A stretch of DNA of 64,000 nt from CAVWDU01 sp963840725. Its GTDB lineage: Bacteria; Pseudomonadota; Gammaproteobacteria; Pseudomonadales; Halieaceae. Below are positions 41,879 to 50,153 of the stretch, piece after piece. Both the position numbers and the translations under genes were made by a program. Below the pieces are notes generated by a model, which saw nothing but the letters and a program-made list of their open reading frames with translations, was not told where the DNA came from and did no database searches. Positions within the stretch are counted from its first letter, which is position 1. Every line of letters starts with the position of its first letter. The DNA is taken from the NCBI GenBank assembly GCA_963840725.1, contig CAWIZY010000016.1, forward strand, positions 1,426,001-1,490,000. The letters are read 5' to 3'.

Positions 41879-42609
41879 GACGTTCCCTCCTCGCGGCGGC
41901 GCATATAGCCGCACAACCACACCTGCAGGGCAGTGGGCAGGCTGGACAGCAGGCGGATACAGGCAGAGAACAGCGCCGGGAAATACCCGGTTCGGCCGGC
42001 CCTAGAGATGCGATCCATGATCTCCTGGGCGGCCTGGTCTGCAGTAATGCTCATAGGCATAGCGAAGTCATTGCGCCCGGTCAGTGGCGTGTCGACAAAA
42101 CCCGGCGACAGAGTCTTGACGACAATGCCCCGGTCCTTGAGATCCACGTCCATACACTTGGCCAGGTAGAACAGGGCGGCCTTGCTGGCGCCGTAGGCCT
42201 GGGAGCGAGTAAAGGGCAGCAGCCGCGCCAGGCTGTCGACAAAGACCAGCTGATTACCGGCCTGCATCTGAGGGAGCAGCGCATCAAGGCAGTTGACCAC
42301 GGAAAAGAAATTGGCGTCAAAGACCCGTTCGAACAGCTCCGGCTCCCAATTGTCCGTGTCGACGTATTCGCAGGTTCCGGCATTCAGCAAAATGACATCG
42401 GCCTGGAGGTCACCGAGATTGTGTTGACAGGCAGCCCGGTCGGCCAGGTCGAAAGCCAGGGTGCTGATGTTCGGTGACTGTTCTGCCAGCGCCGCCAGAC
42501 GCTCCAGATTGCGGCCGCAGGCAGTGACGTGCCAGCCTGCTTGGGCGGCGTTCAACGCAGTGGCCTTGCCGATTCCGGAACTGGCGCCGGTAATAATGAT
42601 CGTTTTCAT
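41875..42609 (-). CDS. Short-chain dehydrogenase/reductase
   Basis: 244 aa. NAD(P)-binding motif TGASSGIGKA (residues 7-16), structural LLNAG (residues ~75-79), active-site Ser in VDSLARLLP and YxxxK in YGASKAALF (Tyr ~147). Classical SDR; substrate unknown. Overlaps its neighbours by 4 bp on both sides (ATGA), as the second gene of NTF2-SDR-DUF2878-CHI-DUF3833. In relatives the same SDR is part of the photo-oxidative stress regulon, possibly acting on lipid-derived carbonyls (inference). Confidence 0.88.
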   Translation of the reverse strand: MKTIIITGASSGIGKATALNAAQAGWHVTACGRNLERLAALAEQSPNISTLAFDLADRAACQHNLGDLQADVILLNAGTCEYVDTDNWEPELFERVFDANFFSVVNCLDALLPQMQAGNQLVFVDSLARLLPFTRSQAYGASKAALFYLAKCMDVDLKDRGIVVKTLSPGFVDTPLTGRNDFAMPMSITADQAAQEIMDRISRAGRTGYFPALFSACIRLLSSLPTALQVWLCGYMRRREEGTS

Positions 42610-43028
42610 GACATTAACCTCTCTCGCAGAGTCCGAATGACCCGACCCAACAGGGGCACGTGCTCATAAAGCATTTCACCCAGGTCGTAGTAGTCTCTTT
42701 GAAACACAATTCGGTTGCCAGATATGTCCACGATGCTAACACCCTCTACGGCAATCCATTGACTGCGGTTTAGTCGTGGATGACGAAAGTTCATGGTCCA
42801 GGTAACCCAGCCATCCGTGTCTGTGAACTGCAAGCGACTGATAGTGAACTGGCACATATCGGAGCCGGACAGCAGTCGCTTGAAATAGGCCTCCAGTGCG
42901 GGCAGTCCCTGGTGACTGGTTATGGGATCGATGAAAGTGACGGACTCATGGTAAACGTCGGACAACAGGGCCATCGAATCCAGTCCAAGGGTCGAGTAGA
43001 GCTGCTCAAAGCGTTCCGCGAGTTCCAT
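42606..43028 (-). CDS. NTF2-like/SnoaL-fold protein
   Basis: 140 aa. N-terminal helix LAERFEQLYSTLG, DVYHESVTFIDPITSHQGLPALEAYF (split) and the cone-shaped beta sheet (WVTWTMNFRHPRLNRSQWIAVEG, split) are typical of the NTF2-like superfamily (nuclear transport factor 2 family). Members range from isomerases and hydrolases to non-enzymatic binders; no catalytic residue assigned. First gene of the five-gene leftward operon; ATG 43028 without a strong SD. Confidence 0.8.
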   Translation of the reverse strand: MELAERFEQLYSTLGLDSMALLSDVYHESVTFIDPITSHQGLPALEAYFKRLLSGSDMCQFTISRLQFTDTDGWVTWTMNFRHPRLNRSQWIAVEGVSIVDISGNRIVFQRDYYDLGEMLYEHVPLLGRVIRTLRERLMS

Positions 43029-43211
43029 GTCTTGTCCGGTGCAGTCGTCAGTATGGGCGTTACTTTAGCGGGTGCTGCATTACCAGCGCGTGGAGCGAGC
43101 ATGACAATCCTGTAATGATCGCCAGCCGTGCTGGCAGTGGGAGCGACTCGGGACCCCGGACCGCGGCTGGCTATGCTCGACAAAGGTATGACGTGCAGGT
43201 GTTATGAGCTG

Positions 43212-43267
43212 GCGCCGTGCAACGAGCGCCGTGCAACGGGCGCCGTGCAACGGGCGGTGTGCAAGAG
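43212..43267. repeat. Tandem 14-bp repeats
   Basis: GCGCCGTGCAACGR at 43212, 43226 and 43240, followed by a degenerate fourth copy (43254). Lies in the 280-bp region between the NTF2-like operon and a secreted small protein. Not coding in any convincing frame. Confidence 0.75.
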
Positions 43268-43308
43268 GCCAGCCGGAAGCGCTGTGTCCGGCTCAGTGAA
43301 CGATTGGG

Positions 43309-43731
43309 CTAGCGCTTGCGCTGGTAGGGCTTTTTACTGGGTGAGGCCGACACGTCGTTGATTTTCAAGCCGTCGAATGGCCACAGTGAGCTGTCCTGTT
43401 TCTCCTCGGTGGCCACCGTCTCACCGTTTTCAGCGCTCGGTGTAGCAGCACCCGCAGATGATTCTGCAATGGCGACTGAAGATTCAGCATCAGTGGCCGA
43501 TGTCCGTCTGGCGCCGTAGCGGCCCGACACCGCCTTGACGCAAGCGGAGCCAGCTGCACGCCTGACCAGGGCGGCGACCTCGTCGCTCAGTGGCACACCG
43601 GCACCGGCCTCAATTTCTGCCAGGGTCGACGCAGCGACATCAGTGCACTCCTCAGTGGCCGCCGTGACGGTAACGGCACAGCACAACAAGAGACCAGCAA
43701 GGTAAGGACGATAGCAGCGCAGCATGAGCAT
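43309..43731 (-). CDS. Small exported protein of unknown function
   Basis: 140 aa from ATG 43731 (GAGAGG upstream). Signal peptide to ~residue 24 (LAGLLLCCAVTVTAATEE). Mature part has two Cys (EECTDVA, GSACVKAV), a predicted helical segment and then a low-complexity Ala/Ser/Glu-rich C-terminal half ending KKPYQRKR. I do not recognise a family. It is transcribed leftwards from the region upstream of the porin gene; the porin is divergent. Confidence 0.55.
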   Translation of the reverse strand: MLMLRCYRPYLAGLLLCCAVTVTAATEECTDVAASTLAEIEAGAGVPLSDEVAALVRRAAGSACVKAVSGRYGARRTSATDAESSVAIAESSAGAATPSAENGETVATEEKQDSSLWPFDGLKINDVSASPSKKPYQRKR

Positions 43732-44077
43732 GGGTTGTGCCTCTCGGTTAAGCAGGGGTAAATCAGGGATGGGCTAATAGTACATCCAGCAGAGAATTCT
43801 TGCGAGAGCTGGGGGCGCGGGTGACTGATCGCCTGGCCAATGCTTCATAGCGGTGCGTTTTGAGGCACGAGGTGCACCCGGTGTGCACCAGATGTTATCA
43901 CCGTCCTCTGGCGTGCGTGCTCGATAGCCCCTTTGGAGGGCTAATTGGACAATAACTGTAACAATCTAGCCCGGTCAGGAAAAACTGGCCTGCTTCTTGC
44001 TATTCCTCTGGTGGCTGCTGCATTCGAAGCTGAGCTTGGCAGCATTGCAATGACACTTTTTTGGAGAGAAGCATTTA
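43732..44077. other. Divergent region upstream of the porin
   Basis: 346 bp between the small exported protein and the porin gene. It holds a sigma-54-like promoter (43986-44001) for the rightward gene. No other repeats or hairpins were found. Confidence 0.6.
43986..44001 (+). promoter_or_regulatory. Candidate sigma-54 promoter of the porin gene
   Basis: TGGCCTGCTTCTTGCT agrees with the TGGCAYRNNNNTTGCW consensus at every invariant position except A5, with the GG and GC dinucleotides correctly spaced. It sits ~77 bp upstream of the porin ATG. No enhancer-binding protein is encoded in this window, so control is inferred from sequence only. Confidence 0.55.
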
Positions 44078-44800
44078 ATGAACATCAAAATGAGCATCGC
44101 CGCTGCAGCGGCATTGGCAGGTATCACTGCAGCCGCTCCGGGTTTTGCAGATTCCACACTCAGCGCCAACGTATCGGTTACCAACAACTACATCTGGCGT
44201 GGATTGACGCAGACTGAAAACGAGGCGGCGGTGCAGGGCGGTATCGACTGGGCTTCCGACAGCGGCTTTTACGTCGGTACCTGGGTTTCCAACGTGAACT
44301 ATGGCCCGTCGGATGTCTATTCCTACGAGAACGATATCTATTTCGGCTACGCCTTCTCGGCGGGATCGCTGGATATTGATATTGGCTATCTTTACTACAA
44401 CTACGATAAAGAGGCCGAGTTCGATTTTGGCGAGGTGTACGGCACCATCGGCCTGGGCGGTTTCAGTGTCGGCCTCTGGGTACTGACTAATACAGAAGCT
44501 GACGAGGGGCCGGGTCAGGACTTCGATGCCGGCAGCACCTACTATGCCTCTGCCGACTATGCCTTTGAAGTGCGTGACGGTCTGGAACTGGGCTTTCACA
44601 TCGGCTACCACGATGGTGACTTCGCCGAAGCCTTTAACGGCTCGGACGGCGGCTACTACGACTACAATGTGACGCTTTCGAAGGGTGGTTTCGGATTTAT
44701 GATCAGTGATACCAATGTCGACGGTCCGGCAGCTGATGGCGGCTACGACAATGATCAGGTGAAATTTGTTGTTTCTTACTCGGTCGACATTGATCTCTAG
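44078..44800 (+). CDS. TorF-family putative outer-membrane porin
   Basis: 240 aa, ATG 44078 with GGAGAGAAG upstream. Signal peptide of ~24 residues (IAAAAALAGITAAAPGFA). The mature part has the family's opening SANVSVTNNYIWRGLTQTENEAAVQGGIDW (split) and alternating amphipathic, aromatic-rich strands to the end (FVVSYSVDIDL), which fit a beta-barrel of 10-12 strands. TorF-type proteins are putative porins of unknown solute. A good terminator and a palindromic repeat lie immediately downstream; a sigma-54-like promoter lies upstream. Confidence 0.85.
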   Translation: MNIKMSIAAAAALAGITAAAPGFADSTLSANVSVTNNYIWRGLTQTENEAAVQGGIDWASDSGFYVGTWVSNVNYGPSDVYSYENDIYFGYAFSAGSLDIDIGYLYYNYDKEAEFDFGEVYGTIGLGGFSVGLWVLTNTEADEGPGQDFDAGSTYYASADYAFEVRDGLELGFHIGYHDGDFAEAFNGSDGGYYDYNVTLSKGGFGFMISDTNVDGPAADGGYDNDQVKFVVSYSVDIDL

Positions 44801-44940
44801 CAGGCTGTTGATTTCCGTTTTTGAGGCAGGCAACGGTCAGCAAAAACAGGCGAAATGAGGGAGCGTAGGGTTGCTACATGACCGATTTGAGCCTGTTTTT
44901 AACGCGGCAGTGACCATGCGGAAAGAAAATCAACAATCTG
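44801..44940. repeat. Palindromic repeat element, long nested copy
   Basis: Outer arms CAGGCTGTTGATTTCC (44801-44816) and GAAAATCAACAATCTG (44925-44940), the same pair as at 22410-22468. They enclose a second inverted repeat, AAAAACAGGC (44842-44851) with GCCTGTTTTT (44891-44900). About 140 bp long, immediately after the porin stop. It looks like a non-autonomous, MITE-like or REP-like intergenic element. Confidence 0.75.
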
Positions 44941-45022
44941 CCAGGGCTTAAAGACAGCTGGAGCGGCGATTGGTGAAGTACCGCTCGCAGCCTCGGTGTC
45001 AATGAATCGCTGCGTGACTGAG

Positions 45023-45044
45023 AAAGGCCTTCGGGCCTTTTTTT
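45023..45044 (+). terminator. Rho-independent terminator of the porin
   Basis: AAAGGCC-TTCG-GGCCTTT (45023-45040), with a stable UUCG tetraloop, then a T-run (TTTTTTT including the stem end). Textbook intrinsic terminator, 220 bp past the porin stop. Confidence 0.9.
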
Positions 45045-45225
45045 GTTTGGGTATTCTTTTCGGACCAATGGGCTCGCCAGATCAGGTCGGGCGTGCAGTC
45101 GTTTTGTATTTCGATGGCGGGTTTGTGCGCCCGGGAAAGTGGCGCCAGCGGGTGAATTGAGTCTTCGCAAGTTTCGTCTATGGGTTAAACTGCCGGTTTT
45201 GATCATCCCTGCGAGCGGAGTCCCC

Positions 45226-46920
45226 ATGCCCAGCAACCGTCGATCCCGAAATATTACCCAGGGTGTAGAGCGCGCCCCCAATCGCTCCATGTTCTACGGC
45301 CTTGGCTATGAGGCCGGGGACTTTGATAAACCCATGATCGGCGTCGCCAACGCCCACTCCACCATCACCCCGTGTAACGCCGGCATTCAGCCTCTTGCCG
45401 ATGCGGCCGTTGATGCACTGAAACAGAGCGGTGCCAACGCCCAATTGTTCGGAACGCCGACAATCAGTGACGGCATGTCCATGGGTACCGAGGGGATGAA
45501 ATACAGCCTGGTGTCGCGAGAAGTCATTGCTGACTGTATAGAGACCTGCGTCAGCGGTCAGTGGATGGATGGGGTCATCGTATTCGGCGGCTGCGACAAA
45601 AACATGCCGGGCGGCATGATGGGCATGCTGCGAGCCAACGTGCCTGCAGTCTTTGTCTACGGGGGCACTATTTTGCCGGGTCGGCTGGATGATAGGGACC
45701 TGAATATTGTCAGCGTATTTGAGGCGGTTGGCGAGCACAGTGCCGGGCGCATTTCCGATGCTGACCTGCTGGCGGTGGAGCGCAATGCTATCCCGGGCAA
45801 TGGCTCCTGTGGCGGTATGTATACGGCCAATACCATGAGCTCCGCCTTCGAGGCACTGGGTCTGAGCCTGCCGTTTTCAAGCACCATGGCCACCGTAGAG
45901 GGTGAGAAACTGACCAGTACCCGGGAGAGCGCCAGAGTGCTGGTGCAGGCGGTAGAGCGGGATATCAAACCCCGCGATATCGTCACCCGGGAGGCGATCG
46001 AAAATGCGGTATCAGTGGTGATGGCCACCGGCGGTTCAACCAACGCGGTGCTTCACTTCCTCGCTATTGCCCACGCGGCGGAGGTGCCCTGGAGCATTGA
46101 CGACTTTGAGCGTATCCGTCAGCGGGTACCGGTATTTTGCGATCTGAAGCCCAGCGGGCGCTATATGGCGATTGACCTGCACCGGGCCGGCGGGATTCCG
46201 CGGGTGATGAAAATGCTGCTGGACGCCGGGCTTTTGCATGGTGACTGTCTGACCATTACCGGCAAGACCGTCGCGGAAAATCTTGTGACTATCGATTCAG
46301 GTTGCCCGGCGGGCCAGGATGTTATTCGTCCGCTGGAGTCACCCTTGTATCCCCAGGGGCACCTGGCGATTTTGCGTGGCAATCTGGCGGAGGAGGGCGC
46401 AGTGGCCAAGATCACCGGTCTCAAGACCCCGGTCATGTCGGGTCCTGCTCGGGTGTTCGATGACGAACAGTCGGCTCTGGATGCCATACTGGCGGGGAAG
46501 GTTATGGCGGGGGACGTGGTGGTTATGCGCTACCTTGGCCCCAAGGGCGGACCCGGTATGCCGGAGATGCTCGCACCCACCAGTGCCCTGGTGGGCCAGG
46601 GGCTTGGTGAGTCTGTTGGGCTCATTACGGACGGGCGTTTTTCCGGGGGAACCTGGGGTATGGTCGTCGGTCATGTGGCCCCTGAGGCCTACGCCGGTGG
46701 TCTGATTGGGCTGGTAGAAGAGGGTGACAAAATCACCATAGATGCGCATCAGTTGTTGCTGCAACTGGATGTCAGTGACGAGGAGTTGTCGCAGCGAAGG
46801 GCGCGATGGCAGCGGCCGGAACCACGCTACCGCCGCGGTGTGCTGGCCAAGTTTGCTCGCAACGCGGCGTCTGCCAGTCACGGGGCCGTGCTGGACCTCT
46901 ACGGAGATGAGTTCTCATGA
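45226..46920 (+). CDS. ilvD: Dihydroxy-acid dehydratase
   Basis: 564 aa from ATG 45226 (GGAG six bases upstream); the longer open frame to 45043 lacks family similarity. Iron-sulfur ligands in TPCNAG, GGCDKNMPGG and GSCGGMYTANTM, and the C-terminal TDGRFSGGTWG, are characteristic of IlvD. It dehydrates 2,3-dihydroxy-isovalerate and -methylvalerate to the 2-oxoacids in branched-chain amino acid synthesis. Overlaps the rhodanese-like gene by 4 bp (ATGA), so the pair is co-translated. Confidence 0.93.
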   Translation: MPSNRRSRNITQGVERAPNRSMFYGLGYEAGDFDKPMIGVANAHSTITPCNAGIQPLADAAVDALKQSGANAQLFGTPTISDGMSMGTEGMKYSLVSREVIADCIETCVSGQWMDGVIVFGGCDKNMPGGMMGMLRANVPAVFVYGGTILPGRLDDRDLNIVSVFEAVGEHSAGRISDADLLAVERNAIPGNGSCGGMYTANTMSSAFEALGLSLPFSSTMATVEGEKLTSTRESARVLVQAVERDIKPRDIVTREAIENAVSVVMATGGSTNAVLHFLAIAHAAEVPWSIDDFERIRQRVPVFCDLKPSGRYMAIDLHRAGGIPRVMKMLLDAGLLHGDCLTITGKTVAENLVTIDSGCPAGQDVIRPLESPLYPQGHLAILRGNLAEEGAVAKITGLKTPVMSGPARVFDDEQSALDAILAGKVMAGDVVVMRYLGPKGGPGMPEMLAPTSALVGQGLGESVGLITDGRFSGGTWGMVVGHVAPEAYAGGLIGLVEEGDKITIDAHQLLLQLDVSDEELSQRRARWQRPEPRYRRGVLAKFARNAASASHGAVLDLYGDEFS

Positions 46921-47339
46921 CAGACGGTGACAGCATGACGCTCCAGACAGGCTACCGACAACTGCTCGCCAGCGCTGAGCGCGAAATTTGTACCTTGTCG
47001 CCCGCTGAGGCCGGTGCACTGCTCGGTGCAGGCGATGTTCAATTCATCGATCTTCGCGATATCCGCGAACTGCAGCGAGAGGGGCAAATTCCGGGTGCAT
47101 TTCATGCGCCGCGGGGTATGCTGGAGTTTTGGGTTGACCCGGACAGCCCCTACTACAAGCCGGTTTTTGGCGCCGGTAAGCGCCTGATTTTTTACTGCCA
47201 GAGTGGTTGGCGATCGGCACTGGCTACCCACACGGTGCAGCAAATGGGTCTACCGGAGGTTGCCCACATTGGCGGTGGTTTCAGGGCCTGGGGCGATGCC
47301 GGAAACCCGATAGAAACGGTTCCCGCAGCAAAGCATTAG
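46917..47339 (+). CDS. Rhodanese-like sulfurtransferase
   Basis: 140 aa in one rhodanese domain. The catalytic loop IFYCQSGWRSA places the active cysteine at Cys94; the substrate-binding FIDLRDIRELQREGQIPGAFHAPRG (split) is intact. Cytoplasmic, single-domain type that transfers sulfane sulfur. Translationally coupled to ilvD, perhaps to support its Fe-S cluster (inference). Confidence 0.88.
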   Translation: MTDGDSMTLQTGYRQLLASAEREICTLSPAEAGALLGAGDVQFIDLRDIRELQREGQIPGAFHAPRGMLEFWVDPDSPYYKPVFGAGKRLIFYCQSGWRSALATHTVQQMGLPEVAHIGGGFRAWGDAGNPIETVPAAKH

Positions 47340-47362
47340 CGAGTCCAGCCGGGTGCCTCATA

Positions 47363-49033
47363 TCACTCGGCGCCCGCCCGGGATTTTGGTTGCACTTTGC
47401 GCTTTACCGCCGCCTTTTTTGGTGGGGTTTTGCGGGCGGTTTTAGCCGCCGCCTTCGTTCTAGCCGCCACCCCGGTTTTCGCTTTCGCCCTGGTCTTAGC
47501 CTTAGCCTTAGCCTTAGTCTTGGTCTTGGTCTTGGTCTTGGTCTTGGTCTTGGTCTTGGTCTTGGTCTTGGCGGGGCTTCGCCGTGTCTTCGCCGCCGCC
47601 TGTTTGTCAGCCGGAGCAGCTGCGCCAACCGACGCTTGATACAGGGCGTCGAAACTGTCCTGCAGGCACTGCCGGTAGAACTCGGGGTCGGGCATCATGT
47701 CGCGGCAGCAGGTAGCTGAAATAGTGAATTCACCGCAGTAGCTGCTGATCACGTGAAACAGGCCGACCGCGTCATTGACAGGTCCGGTGCCGAAGTTGGA
47801 CAACAATCTTGCGCCAGTATTATAAAGAGCGACCTGAGGCCCCGGGACGTTGGTAATCACACAGTTGTAGAGGGGTTTCATCTGGTTGACCAGACCCCAG
47901 CGGCTGGCCAGTCGCGCAGCCTGAGCGGTCAGGGTGCTGGGGATGAATTGGGTGTAATCGGTCATGGCCTTGGCGCCGACCGCATTATTCAGCTCCTTGG
48001 CCAGACTGGTACCTTCATGGACTGCCATCAGGCGTTCAAGTGGGTTTTCGATGTCGCTGCGAACTTCTACCGTCATGGTCGAAACGATGTTGCCACCGCT
48101 GCCTTGTTCCGATGGATCGCGCACGTTAACCGGTGCCATGGCGACCAGGCTGGCCTCCGGAAGCTCGTCCTTGGCCAGGAGATAGCGGCGCAGCGCGCCG
48201 CCGCAAAGCGCGATGGCCACGTCGTTGACGGTGGCGCCCGGGGTGGCGTTCTTGATGGCCTTGATATCGGCGAGGGGGAAGCGGACTGCGTCGAATACCC
48301 GGTGGGGCGAGACGGTCGTGTTGAAGCGGGTGCGAGGCACCGTTTTCACACGGCGCAGCTCTCCCTTGCGCAATCGTGCATAGGCTTTCGCAAAGCCGGG
48401 CACGGTGTTGCGGGCCACGGAAATAAACCTGAAGGGCTCTCGGATGTTGTTGACTTGTGCCTTGAACAGCAGCTGCAGACTGCTGGGTCTGCGGTCCACG
48501 CGGGGGGTGTCGGATCTGGCGGGCATCTCAGCGTCGGGACTGAGGTCATGCAGCGCTGCGGTGATTTCCATCCCGGACGCACCGTCAACCGCCGCGTGGT
48601 GCATCTTGGTAAAGATGGCAAAACAACCCGGGGGGTAGCCCTCTACCGCATCCAGTCCCTCGATCACGTAGAGCTCCCACAAGGGCCTGCCTCTATCCAG
48701 GGGGCGGGCGTGAAGCCGCGAAATCTGGATGCACAGCTGGCGCCAGTCGCCGGGCTTGGGCAGGGCAATGTGGCGAATATGAAACTCGGGGTCGAAGCTG
48801 CCATCCGAAACCCACCAGGGGTGATCCAGGTTCAGTGGTACATTGGCCAGATGACGGGTGAGGCTCGGTAAGCCGCTGATCCGTGATGCCACATTTTCGA
48901 TGATATCCTTGAAGCGAACCGCGCCGCCCGGTGCAGAACTCTGGTCGTAAATGGCGAGCCCGGAGATGTGCATAGGGGAGTTCGGGGTTTCGAGGTAGAG
49001 AAAAGAGGCGTCGAGGCCAGTCAGCTGTTGCAT
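47363..49033 (-). CDS. Wax ester synthase/diacylglycerol acyltransferase with Lys-rich repeat tail
   Basis: 556 aa from ATG 49033. The WS/DGAT signature HHAAVDG is at residues 145-151 (FTKMHHAAVDGASGM), the N-terminal MQQLTGLDASFLYLE is typical, and the C-terminal PLYNCVITNVPGPQ block is present. After about residue 465 comes an unusual tail, KT and KA dipeptide repeats followed by TRAKAKTGVAARTKAAAKTARK and ending RKVQPKSRAGAE. The tail has the composition of a DNA-binding or granule-associated peptide and is encoded by a hexanucleotide array. Enzyme esterifies acyl-CoA to alcohols or diacylglycerol. Confidence 0.88.
   Translation of the reverse strand: MQQLTGLDASFLYLETPNSPMHISGLAIYDQSSAPGGAVRFKDIIENVASRISGLPSLTRHLANVPLNLDHPWWVSDGSFDPEFHIRHIALPKPGDWRQLCIQISRLHARPLDRGRPLWELYVIEGLDAVEGYPPGCFAIFTKMHHAAVDGASGMEITAALHDLSPDAEMPARSDTPRVDRRPSSLQLLFKAQVNNIREPFRFISVARNTVPGFAKAYARLRKGELRRVKTVPRTRFNTTVSPHRVFDAVRFPLADIKAIKNATPGATVNDVAIALCGGALRRYLLAKDELPEASLVAMAPVNVRDPSEQGSGGNIVSTMTVEVRSDIENPLERLMAVHEGTSLAKELNNAVGAKAMTDYTQFIPSTLTAQAARLASRWGLVNQMKPLYNCVITNVPGPQVALYNTGARLLSNFGTGPVNDAVGLFHVISSYCGEFTISATCCRDMMPDPEFYRQCLQDSFDALYQASVGAAAPADKQAAAKTRRSPAKTKTKTKTKTKTKTKTKTKAKAKAKTRAKAKTGVAARTKAAAKTARKTPPKKAAVKRKVQPKSRAGAE
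47491..47571. repeat. Hexanucleotide array in the WS/DGAT tail
   Basis: Nine TCTTGG units (47518-47571) follow four TTAGCC-like units (47494-47517). Both are 6-bp and keep the frame, so unit number changes would only lengthen or shorten the (KT)n/(KA)n tail. Confidence 0.85.
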
Positions 49034-49235
49034 GTAATGCTCTCTCGAATGAACGATTTGTTGAGTGGCAAGCATAGCAGGAAATTCGCGGGTGTAGCCG
49101 CGAACAAAAAACGACACAGCCAGCCGCCGCGTGTGCTCGGTGCCTGCCGATAGCCGTCCGGGCTCGTCGCGCGGTATCATGGACCGCAGGCCACAGGCTC
49201 CAAAAATAACCGTCACAGACAAGGGGAGATCCATC

Positions 49236-50153
49236 ATGAACTACCTGAGAACGCCGGAACAGCGTTTTGTCGGACTGACCGGCTACGAGTTTGCACCCCG
49301 CTACCTGGAGGTTGATGACACCGAGGGCGGCACGCTGCGCGTGCATTATCTGGACGAGGGTCCGGCGGCGGCGGATCCGGTGCTGTTGCTGCACGGTGAG
49401 CCTTCCTGGAGCTATCTTTATCGAAAGATGATTCCCATACTGGTGGCCGCCGGACACCGTGTTCTGGCACCTGACCTGGTGGGTTTTGGTCGCTCCGACA
49501 AACCCACCCGGCGCAGTGATTACACCTACCAACGTCACGTAGACTGGATGCAGTCGCTGTTCGATCAACTGGCATTGGACAAGGTTACCCTGGTCTGTCA
49601 GGACTGGGGCGGCCTGATCGGGCTGCGCCTGGTGGCGGATAACCCCGAGCGCTTCGCCCGGGTGGTGGCCGCTAATACCGGGTTGCCCACTGGAGACCAC
49701 GACCCCGGCGAGGCGTTTCAAAATTGGCGTAAGTTTTCACAGGAGGTGCCGGAATTTCCAGCCGGGTTCCTGATTAATGGCGCCACCACCACAGAATTAG
49801 GTGCCGACGTGATAGCAGCGTACGACGCACCGTTTCCGGATGAGACCTACAAAGAAGGGGCGCGGCAATTTCCCTTACTGGTGCCGATCACCTCCGATGA
49901 TCCGGCATCCGATGCAAACCGAGCGGCCTGGGGCGTGCTTGGGCAGTGGCAGAAACCCTTCCTCACTGCTTTCAGTGACTCTGACCCCATAACGGCCGGG
50001 GGAGATGAAGTGATGCAGAAAGTCATCCCCGGTTGTGCAGGGCAGGAGCACACGACCATTGTGAACGGCGGGCATTTTTTGCAGGAAGACCAGGGGGAGA
50101 AACTGGCCGAGGTGGTGGTGCGTTTTATTGCCGCGAACCCGGTTACTGTTTGA
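49236..50153 (+). CDS. Haloalkane dehalogenase (HLD-I type)
   Basis: 305 aa from ATG 49236 (AAGGGGAG upstream). Alpha/beta-hydrolase with nucleophile Asp123 next to Trp124 in VCQDWGG, HGEPSWSY (Glu55/Trp58) for the oxyanion and halide site, third acid near Asp250 (DSDPI), and base His280 (NGGHFLQED). The arrangement matches DhlA-like subfamily I. It hydrolyses C-halogen bonds, but paralogous alpha/beta hydrolases of this shape also act on other substrates. It ends 11 bp inside the opposing P450 gene. First gene of the catabolic island. Confidence 0.85.
   Translation: MNYLRTPEQRFVGLTGYEFAPRYLEVDDTEGGTLRVHYLDEGPAAADPVLLLHGEPSWSYLYRKMIPILVAAGHRVLAPDLVGFGRSDKPTRRSDYTYQRHVDWMQSLFDQLALDKVTLVCQDWGGLIGLRLVADNPERFARVVAANTGLPTGDHDPGEAFQNWRKFSQEVPEFPAGFLINGATTTELGADVIAAYDAPFPDETYKEGARQFPLLVPITSDDPASDANRAAWGVLGQWQKPFLTAFSDSDPITAGGDEVMQKVIPGCAGQEHTTIVNGGHFLQEDQGEKLAEVVVRFIAANPVTV

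Noticed and set aside
47397..47639. 80-aa plus-strand frame of ALVLVL repeats
   Set aside because: Antisense reading of the Lys-rich hexanucleotide array.
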